From NCBI GenBank assembly GCA_945906975.1, contig CAMDRY010000210.1, positions 1 to 6,062 on the forward strand: 6,062 nucleotides of DNA, in the 5' to 3' direction. Each line of letters opens with the position of its first letter. The first letter of the stretch is position 1. The notes under the pieces are model-generated. The model ran no database searches. It had not been told where the DNA came from and saw only the letters and a program-made list of their open reading frames with translations. Of the stretch, positions 1 to 4,985 are shown one piece after another. A program made the position numbers and the translations under genes. Source of the DNA: Bordetella parapertussis. GTDB lineage: Bacteria > Pseudomonadota > Gammaproteobacteria > Burkholderiales > SG8-39.

Positions 1-31
1 CCGATCAAACCAGCAAGGAAAGCAGGCAATC

Positions 32-1144
32 ATGACCAGCATCACCGACAACCATTCCGTACCGGCTCCGGCCGACAAGATGTCGCAGACCGACGACGAG
101 CGCATTGATCGCATCGTTCCCTTGCCACCGCCCGAGCACCTCATTCGATTTTTCCCGATTGAGGACACGCCGGTGGAGGCGCTTGTCGCGGCCACGCGCC
201 GGGACGTGAGCGGCATCATCCACGGCCAATCGGACCGCCTGCTGGTGGTGATCGGCCCGTGCTCCATTCATGATCCGGCCGCCGCGATCGAATACGCGCG
301 CCAGCTTGCCGTGGAGCGCAAGCGCCACTTTGGCGAACTCGAGGTGGTGATGCGGGTGTATTTCGAAAAGCCGCGCACCACGGTGGGCTGGAAAGGCCTC
401 ATCAACGACCCCTACCTCAACGGCAGTTTTCGCATCAACGAGGGGCTGCGCGTGGCGCGCGACCTGCTCGTGCGCATCAACCAGATGGGCGTTCCCGCCG
501 GCTGTGAGTTCCTTGACGTCATTTCGCCGCAATACATCGGCGACCTGGTGAGCTGGGGTGCCATAGGCGCACGCACCACCGAGTCGCAGGTTCACCGCGA
601 GTTGGCCTCTGGTCTTTCGGCTGCGGTGGGTTTCAAGAACGGCACCGACGGCAATGTCAAAATCGCCGTCGACGCCATCCAGGCGGCGCGCCAGAAACAC
701 CATTTCCTGTCCGTGCACAAAAGCGGCCAGGTGGCGATTGTCGAGACGCGCGGCAACGACGACTGCCACATCATTTTGCGCGGCGGCAAGACCCCCAACT
801 TCGACGCCGCCAGCGTCGCGGCTGCCGGCAAGGATCTGGCCAAGGCCGGGCTTGAGCAGATGATCATGATCGATTGCAGTCACGCCAACAGCTCCAAGGA
901 TTACCGGCGCCAGACCGAGGTCGCGGCGGACATCGGCCGGCAGATTGCCGGTGGCGAGCGTCGCATCGTCGGCGTGATGATTGAGTCGCACCTGGTGGCC
1001 GGACGCCAGGATCTTGAACCGGGCAAAGCGCTCACCTATGGCCAGAGCATCACCGACGGTTGCCTCGGCTGGGAAGAGAGCAAGCAGGTGCTGGATAATC
1101 TGGCGGCGGCGGTGAAGGCCCGGCGCAACATCAAGGTGGCCTGA
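32..1144 (+). CDS. aroG: 3-deoxy-7-phosphoheptulonate (DAHP) synthase, class I AroG/AroF/AroH type
   Basis: This cytoplasmic enzyme condenses phosphoenolpyruvate with erythrose 4-phosphate to DAHP, the first step of the shikimate pathway. The 370-residue protein matches remembered E. coli AroG almost throughout. Visible family blocks are GPCSIHD (75-81), MRVYFEKPRTTVGWKG (107-122), GARTTESQVHRELASGLS (179-196), ILRGGK (248-253), DCSHANSSK (281-289) and SITDGCLGW (339-347). The four AroG metal ligands align with a constant offset of 16 at C77, H284, E318 and D342, so the enzyme should be active. The ATG at 32 is preferred because AGGAA (16-20) and GCAGG (22-26) lie upstream. The ATG at 80 (residue 17) aligns with the E. 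coli start but has no Shine-Dalgarno, so the protein probably carries a 16-residue extension. FLSV at 225-228 resembles Phe-sensitive AroG more than Tyr-sensitive AroF (FVGI), so feedback by phenylalanine is a weak inference. The promoter lies outside the window. Confidence 0.97.
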   Translation: MTSITDNHSVPAPADKMSQTDDERIDRIVPLPPPEHLIRFFPIEDTPVEALVAATRRDVSGIIHGQSDRLLVVIGPCSIHDPAAAIEYARQLAVERKRHFGELEVVMRVYFEKPRTTVGWKGLINDPYLNGSFRINEGLRVARDLLVRINQMGVPAGCEFLDVISPQYIGDLVSWGAIGARTTESQVHRELASGLSAAVGFKNGTDGNVKIAVDAIQAARQKHHFLSVHKSGQVAIVETRGNDDCHIILRGGKTPNFDAASVAAAGKDLAKAGLEQMIMIDCSHANSSKDYRRQTEVAADIGRQIAGGERRIVGVMIESHLVAGRQDLEPGKALTYGQSITDGCLGWEESKQVLDNLAAAVKARRNIKVA

Positions 1145-1154
1145 TTGTTTTTTT
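1116..1154 (+). terminator. possible weak intrinsic terminator after the DAHP synthase gene
   Basis: AGGCC (1116-1120) can pair with GGCCT (1138-1142) around a 17-base loop, and a run of seven T (1148-1154) follows five bases later. The T run is the only long one in this GC-rich stretch and sits right after the stop codon, which fits termination. The stem is short, the loop long and the spacing imperfect, so this is only a candidate. Confidence 0.3.
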
Positions 1155-1235
1155 ATTCTCAGCAATCGTCGCCGGCGGTAGCCGGAATAAAAGCCGGGGC
1201 GCGCCGCCGGCACGGCGTTCCAATGCGGGTCCCCG
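1145..1235. other. intergenic region between DAHP synthase and the GT39 gene
   Basis: These 91 bases start AT-rich (T run at 1148-1154) and end very GC-rich. A perfect 5-bp hairpin, CCGGC (1172-1176) with GCCGG (1181-1185) and loop GGTA, is followed by AATAAAA rather than T, so it is not a + strand terminator. I found no convincing -35/-10 pair and no good Shine-Dalgarno just ahead of the GTG at 1236. Confidence 0.5.
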
Positions 1236-2840
1236 GTGCCTGATGCGCTGACAGGCCTGCGCCGCGGCTACGCGGCCGCGCTGCTGGTCACGCTGGCCTT
1301 TCGCTTCTGGCTGGCGGCGGTCTTTCCCCTGACCGGGGATGAGGCTTACTTCATGTATTGGGGCGCGTTCCCCGCGGCCGGATTTTACGATCATCCGCCC
1401 ATGGTGGGCTGGTTGCTCGCGCTGCTGCTGAAGTTCTCCGCAGCCGAGTGGGTGTTGCGCCTGCCGGCGATTTTACTCGCGCCCTTGCTGTCCTGGGTCG
1501 TGCTGCTGCTGCTGCGCCCGATCGACGAGGCGCGCGCCTGGCTGGCCGCAACGGCCTTCCTGCTGGTTCCTATTGAGGTGTGGAACGGTTTTATCACCAC
1601 CGATACGCCGCTGGCGTTTTGGTCATTCTTGTCTGTCGCCGCCTTTGTCGCGGCCCTGCGCCTTCAGGATCGCGCTTGCGCGGCGCGCGCGCTTGCGTGG
1701 TTTGCGCTGGCCGGGGTGTTTCTCGGACTGGCGCTGCTGTCCAAATATTTCGCCGGCTTGCTGGCCATCGCTTACGGTGTTTATGCGCTGCTGTCACCCG
1801 GCCGCGACAAGCCCTGGCGCGGTGTGCTGGTGGTGTGGGCGTTTGCGCTGCCCTTGCTTGGTTTTAATTTCTGGTGGAACTACGAGAACTGCTGGGCCAA
1901 CCTGATGTTCAACCTGTACAACCGGCATGGCGACGCCGGCTGGTCGTGGCGGACGCCGCTGCTGTATCTGGCGACGGCGCTGTATGTGCTCTCGCCGCCG
2001 GCCCTGGTGCAGTTGCTGCGCGGCCGCGCTGAACCGGCGCTGCCCGCCGGTGACAAGGTGCTGCGCTTTGTGTTTGTCTGCGTTGCGTTTCCCTTGGCCG
2101 GGTTTGCGCTGCTGTCGCTGGTTAAACAGATCGGCCTGCACTGGGTGCTGTCTTTTGTGCCGGTGGCCTTTGTGTTTTTCGGCATCATGCTGTCGCGTGC
2201 GCAGCTCGCGCGTTCGGTTGTTTTTCTAGCCTGCTTCAGCCTGCTGCACGTGACCGCGGTGCTGGTGGGCGCCAACCTGCCCCTGGAAGCCTGGAAGAAC
2301 ACGCGCCTGTATGAGGGCCTCGTCTACACGCTTGAAAGCGAGCGCTTGGTCGAGGCGCTGCGCCCCTTTGCCGACGAATACGAGATGGCCTCGGACGGCT
2401 ACTCGCCGGCGGTGACCGTATCCTATCGCGCCGCGCTGAACGGCCTCAAGGGCGGGGCCTTGGGGCGCGGCGACGATGCCGCGGCGTGGCGGCGCAATTA
2501 CTTCTTCGTCTTTGGCACGGCCTCATCGCACGCCCGGCACGACGATATGCTCACCGATTTTCGTCCGCTGGCGGGCCGCAATATCCTGGTGTTGCGCAAG
2601 AGCGCGCCGCAGCCGGGCGAATATGCGCCTTACTTTAAAACGGTGGAGCAGCGGCGCATTGCGGTGCGCGGCGTCACCTACCATGTGGTGCTCGGACGCG
2701 GCTTTGATTACGGCGCCTATCGCGAGCGCGTGCTCGCGCCGCTTGCCGCGCGCTACTACCGCATCCCCGCCTACCTGCCGCAGGGGCGCTGTGATTTTTG
2801 CGAGCGCACCCTGTCGCAGCAGTATTGTCCGGTGCGTTAA
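1236..2840 (+). CDS. GT39/ArnT-like polytopic membrane glycosyltransferase
   Basis: This is predicted to be an inner-membrane glycosyltransferase of the PMT/ArnT superfamily, whose members move a sugar from a polyprenyl-phosphate donor onto lipid, protein or glycan at the periplasmic face. In the 534-residue protein, an N-terminal helix is followed by TGDEAYFMYW (33-42), where D35/E36 occupy the family's catalytic acidic position in the first periplasmic loop. DHPPM (52-56), TTDTPLAFW (121-129) and LLSKYFAG (167-174) are further family motifs. About 11-12 hydrophobic helices run to residue 346. The rest (about 350-534) is hydrophilic, probably a periplasmic domain, ending in C519, C522 and C531. 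The GTG at 1236 is the only usual start codon after the in-frame TAA at 1188; its ribosome site is poor. The next gene, a UbiA-type enzyme, starts 8 bases after the stop, so the two are probably co-transcribed. Substrate and acceptor cannot be read from sequence; assignment as true ArnT (aminoarabinose to lipid A) is not supported. Confidence 0.85.
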   Translation: MPDALTGLRRGYAAALLVTLAFRFWLAAVFPLTGDEAYFMYWGAFPAAGFYDHPPMVGWLLALLLKFSAAEWVLRLPAILLAPLLSWVVLLLLRPIDEARAWLAATAFLLVPIEVWNGFITTDTPLAFWSFLSVAAFVAALRLQDRACAARALAWFALAGVFLGLALLSKYFAGLLAIAYGVYALLSPGRDKPWRGVLVVWAFALPLLGFNFWWNYENCWANLMFNLYNRHGDAGWSWRTPLLYLATALYVLSPPALVQLLRGRAEPALPAGDKVLRFVFVCVAFPLAGFALLSLVKQIGLHWVLSFVPVAFVFFGIMLSRAQLARSVVFLACFSLLHVTAVLVGANLPLEAWKNTRLYEGLVYTLESERLVEALRPFADEYEMASDGYSPAVTVSYRAALNGLKGGALGRGDDAAAWRRNYFFVFGTASSHARHDDMLTDFRPLAGRNILVLRKSAPQPGEYAPYFKTVEQRRIAVRGVTYHVVLGRGFDYGAYRERVLAPLAARYYRIPAYLPQGRCDFCERTLSQQYCPVR

Positions 2841-2848
2841 GACGCCCT

Positions 2849-3790
2849 ATGTCCGCCAGCTCATCAGGGGCCCCCAAGCCCCCCCAGCCTCCAAAGTCCG
2901 CCGCATCTTCCGCCATGGTGCGCAGCCTGATACGCCTGGCGCGGCCTTATCAGTGGGTGAAGAACAGTTTTGTGCTGGTCGGGCTGGTGTTCGGCCACGC
3001 AGGGACTGATGTGGCGACGTGGCGTGGTGTTGCGCTGGTTTTTGCGGCGTTTTGTCTCGCTTCCAGCGCGGTCTATGTGTTCAATGACATCGCCGACCGC
3101 GAAGCCGACCGGGCGCACCCGCACAAGCGCCTGCGCCCGGTCGCCTCGGGCAGCGTGGGGCTGGTCGCCGCGTTCTGGCTGTCCGGACTGCTCGCCCTCG
3201 CCGGCCTCGCGCTGGCGCTGGCGGCCTCAACTGTGGCGGCGGCGATTGTTGCCGCTTACCTCGCGCTCAACGCGGGGTATAGCCTTGGCTTGAAACACGT
3301 GGCGATACTCGATGTGTTCATTATTGCGGCCGGTTTCATGCTGCGCATTCTTGCCGGCACGCTGGGTGTGGGGATCGCACCCTCGCAATGGTTGTTGTTG
3401 TGCGGCCTGATGCTCACGGTGTTTCTGGGCTTTGCCAAACGTCGCGCCGAACTGATGGCGCTGCAGGAGGCCGGCGGCACGCATCGCCGGGTGCTTGACC
3501 ATTACAGTCCGGCACTGCTCGATCGGGTGACCGCCATCAGCGCGGCCGGCGTCATTATTTGTTACGCCTTATATACGGTCAGCGCCGAAACCGCGCTCAC
3601 CCACGGCACTGAAAAAATGGTCTGGACCCTGCCGTTTGTCCTGTATGGCGTGTTCCGCTATTTGTGGTTGCTGCACCGCGCCGGCGGCGGCGGCGACCCG
3701 TCGCGCGAACTGTTGCGCGATGTGCATTTGCTTGTTGCAACCCTGGGCTGGCTGGCGGTGACGCTGGCGGCACTGAGCGGCATGGTTTGA
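2849..3790 (+). CDS. UbiA-family prenyltransferase, decaprenyl-phosphate phosphoribosyltransferase-like
   Basis: This integral membrane enzyme of the UbiA superfamily most resembles decaprenyl-phosphate phosphoribosyltransferase, which joins phosphoribosyl pyrophosphate to a polyprenyl phosphate. Numbering is for the 313-residue product from the ATG at 2849. RPYQWVKN (32-39) is the typical entry motif. NDIADREAD (79-87) is the first Asp-rich, Mg-binding motif, followed by HPHKRLRPVASG (90-101). YSLGLKHVAILDVF (144-157) and FMLRILAG (163-170) match the second conserved region, with D155 as likely catalytic acid. About nine hydrophobic helices follow the family pattern, and the GGDPSRELLRD (281-291) region near the end is also typical. 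The ATG at 2849 lies 8 bases after the upstream stop and lacks a clear Shine-Dalgarno, suggesting coupled translation. An ATG at 2915 (residue 23), just before the conserved part, is an alternative start; the stretch between is Ser/Ala/Pro-rich and poorly conserved in character. The frame also opens further upstream to a TTG at 2798, overlapping the GT gene, which I consider unlikely. Function as a ubiquinone or heme O enzyme is less likely from the motifs. Confidence 0.85.
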   Translation: MSASSSGAPKPPQPPKSAASSAMVRSLIRLARPYQWVKNSFVLVGLVFGHAGTDVATWRGVALVFAAFCLASSAVYVFNDIADREADRAHPHKRLRPVASGSVGLVAAFWLSGLLALAGLALALAASTVAAAIVAAYLALNAGYSLGLKHVAILDVFIIAAGFMLRILAGTLGVGIAPSQWLLLCGLMLTVFLGFAKRRAELMALQEAGGTHRRVLDHYSPALLDRVTAISAAGVIICYALYTVSAETALTHGTEKMVWTLPFVLYGVFRYLWLLHRAGGGGDPSRELLRDVHLLVATLGWLAVTLAALSGMV

Positions 3791-3791
3791 T

Positions 3792-3822
3792 TTGTCCGGA
3801 AGCGGCAACTTTGCTGCATAAT
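3792..3822 (+). promoter_or_regulatory. candidate sigma70-type promoter ahead of the cNMP-binding gene
   Basis: TTGTCC (3792-3797) and CATAAT (3817-3822) resemble -35 and -10 boxes, with a longer than ideal 19-base spacer. An imperfect inverted repeat, GCGGCA (3802-3807) with TGCTGC (3812-3817), loop ACTT, lies in the spacer and touches the -10 box. The region is locally AT-richer than its surroundings and sits in the 87-base gap after the UbiA-family gene, which fits an independent transcript. This is a motif guess only. Confidence 0.3.
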
Positions 3823-3857
3823 TGCGCGGATTCGCCCGGTCCTTTGGCTGGAGCGAC

Positions 3858-3863
3858 AGGAGG
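3858..3863 (+). promoter_or_regulatory. strong Shine-Dalgarno AGGAGG with unusually long spacing
   Basis: A perfect AGGAGG lies 14 bases before the ATG at 3878. The usual spacing is about 5-9 bases. There is no ATG, GTG or TTG in the same frame between them, only ATC, ATC and GTC codons (3866, 3869, 3872). The site still decides in favour of translation beginning at or just before 3878. Confidence 0.6.
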
Positions 3864-3877
3864 AAATCATCGTCGCC

Positions 3878-4429
3878 ATGGACGCTACAAAGGAAACCGC
3901 AGAAAAAATCCGGCTGCCCCATCTCCAGCTTATGGGGGATGCCACGCAGTTTGCCAGCCAGATCCATGGGCTGATCATGTACTCCCCGCTGTTCGAGAAC
4001 TTCAACCTCGCGGAAATCAGGCTGATGAGCCATTTCATGCAGGTCTACCGCGCCGAGACCGGAGCCGAAATCCTGCGCGAGGGCGAGGACGGTGATTTCA
4101 TGATGCTCCTCCTCGAGGGGCGCATCGAGGTATTCAAGCAGGATCGCTGGAATGCGCCGCGCCTGATCGCCGTCGTTGACCCGGGAAAAAGCCTGGGCGA
4201 GATGTCGATGATCGATGGCGAGCCGCGGTTTGCCAGCTGCATTGCCGCCCAGACATGCCAGCTCGCGGTGTTGTCGCGGGAGAGCCTCGCGCGTATTGTG
4301 CTGGAGCAGCCGGTGCTCGGATCGAAGATTTTGATGGAGTTGGTCTTGATGTTGTCGCAACGCCTTCGCCAAACTAGTGTGAAGCTGGTGAATTACATGG
4401 ATAGGGAAGGCCAAGCCCCGGCTTCCTGA
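3878..4429 (+). CDS. stand-alone cyclic nucleotide-binding domain protein
   Basis: This 183-residue soluble protein consists almost entirely of one cNMP-binding (CRP/PKA regulatory type) domain. A short N-terminal helix region (1-30) leads to YSPLFENFNLAEIRLMSHFM (35-54), then the beta roll with GAEILREGEDGDFMMLLLEG (62-81). The phosphate-binding cassette is GEMSMIDGEPRFAS (107-120). G107, E108, R117 and S120 occupy the positions that grip the ribose and cyclic phosphate in PKA-type domains, so binding of cAMP or cGMP is plausible. A C-terminal helix (about 145-172, QRLRQ at 161-165) corresponds to the hinge helix. No helix-turn-helix, kinase, channel or other effector follows, so it is not a CRP/FNR transcription factor. 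It may act by protein-protein contact; partner and pathway are unknown. It is flanked by gaps of over 80 bases on both sides and looks like its own transcription unit. Confidence 0.9.
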   Translation: MDATKETAEKIRLPHLQLMGDATQFASQIHGLIMYSPLFENFNLAEIRLMSHFMQVYRAETGAEILREGEDGDFMMLLLEGRIEVFKQDRWNAPRLIAVVDPGKSLGEMSMIDGEPRFASCIAAQTCQLAVLSRESLARIVLEQPVLGSKILMELVLMLSQRLRQTSVKLVNYMDREGQAPAS

Positions 4430-4519
4430 CCCGCCAAAATGCCAGTTGCAAGACGGAGTCCTGTGGCACAATGATGTGCTTGTCCAAGATCGCGACAAAA
4501 CGTTTGAGGAGACGTGGAA
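4430..4519. other. intergenic region ahead of tctB
   Basis: This gap contains a possible extended -10 promoter: TTGCAA (4446-4451) and CACAAT (4467-4472), preceded by TG at 4464-4465, with a 15-base spacer. A GCCA/TGGC pairing (4441-4444 with 4464-4467) is too short and lacks a T run, so I do not call a terminator for the upstream gene. GAGGAG (4506-4511) is the ribosome site of the next gene. Confidence 0.35.
4506..4511 (+). promoter_or_regulatory. Shine-Dalgarno GAGGAG deciding the tctB start
   Basis: GAGGAG ends 8 bases before the ATG at 4520, an ideal distance. The in-frame GTG at 4514 is only 2 bases away and the next ATG at 4523 is 11 bases away, so 4520 is the best start. Confidence 0.7.
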
Positions 4520-4984
4520 ATGATGAGTAAGGTGAAGAACGCCAAAGATTTCTGGGCGGGTCTAATGTTTATCGTGTTCGGTCTGGCATTCATGCTGGTC
4601 TCGAAAAATTACGCCATGGGTAGTGCGGTCCGTATGGGGCCGGCCTATTTCCCAACAGTTTTGGGTGGCATGCAACTGCTGCTAGGCATAATTATTTTCG
4701 CACGGGCCTTTGTGAGCAAGGTTGAAAATGGTGCGGTCAATAAATTGCACCTCAAGCCCCTGTTTATCATCCTGGGTGCGGTGGTGCTGTTCGCGGTGCT
4801 GCTCAAACCGGCCGGCCTGGTCATCGCCATCTCTGTCCTGATCATGGTGTCGGCTTTCGGTGGTAAAGATTTCCGTTTCAAGGAAATGCTTCTTCTCACC
4901 GCAGTCCTCATAATCGGATCGGTCGGGGTCTTCTATTACGGCCTCGGGCTGCCTTTCAACCTTTGGCCGGAACTGGGGAACTGA
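4520..4984 (+). CDS. tctB: tripartite tricarboxylate transporter small membrane subunit TctB
   Basis: TctB is the small integral membrane subunit of the TTT family of binding-protein-dependent secondary transporters for carboxylates such as citrate. It works in the inner membrane with TctA (the permease) and a periplasmic receptor, TctC. From the ATG at 4520 the protein has 154 residues, normal for the family. KDFWAGLMFIVFGLAF (9-24) matches the usual start. MGPAYFPTVLGG (39-50) is the family signature, with Ala where Gly is common in MGPGYFP. Hydrophobic segments lie near 12-28, 47-65, 79-113 (probably two helices) and 121-141. LPFNLWP (144-150) is the typical C-terminal end. The next gene, tctA, starts one base after the stop, which indicates one operon. 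The substrate cannot be predicted. Confidence 0.93.
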   Translation: MMSKVKNAKDFWAGLMFIVFGLAFMLVSKNYAMGSAVRMGPAYFPTVLGGMQLLLGIIIFARAFVSKVENGAVNKLHLKPLFIILGAVVLFAVLLKPAGLVIAISVLIMVSAFGGKDFRFKEMLLLTAVLIIGSVGVFYYGLGLPFNLWPELGN

Positions 4985-4985
4985 C

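Noticed and set aside
1172..1185. CCGGC-GGTA-GCCGG hairpin as a terminator
   Set aside because: No T run follows on the + strand, and on the minus strand there is no gene ending there to terminate.
5..1213. 402-codon open frame on the minus strand across the DAHP synthase gene
   Set aside because: It is an antisense shadow of a strongly conserved gene in GC-rich DNA, and its translation shows no recognisable domain.
2798..2848. Longer start (TTG) for the UbiA-family gene overlapping the GT39 gene
   Set aside because: It adds a 17-residue segment without family character and has only a poorly placed ribosome site; the ATG at 2849 fits better.
4464..4479. TGGCAC followed by TGTGC, resembling a sigma54 promoter ahead of tctB
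   Set aside because: The GG and GC elements are 11 rather than 10 bases apart and the -12 element does not match TTGCA.
3569..4498. 309-codon minus-strand open frame spanning the UbiA-family end and the cNMP-binding gene
   Set aside because: It runs across two well-supported + strand genes and their gap and has no recognisable domain.
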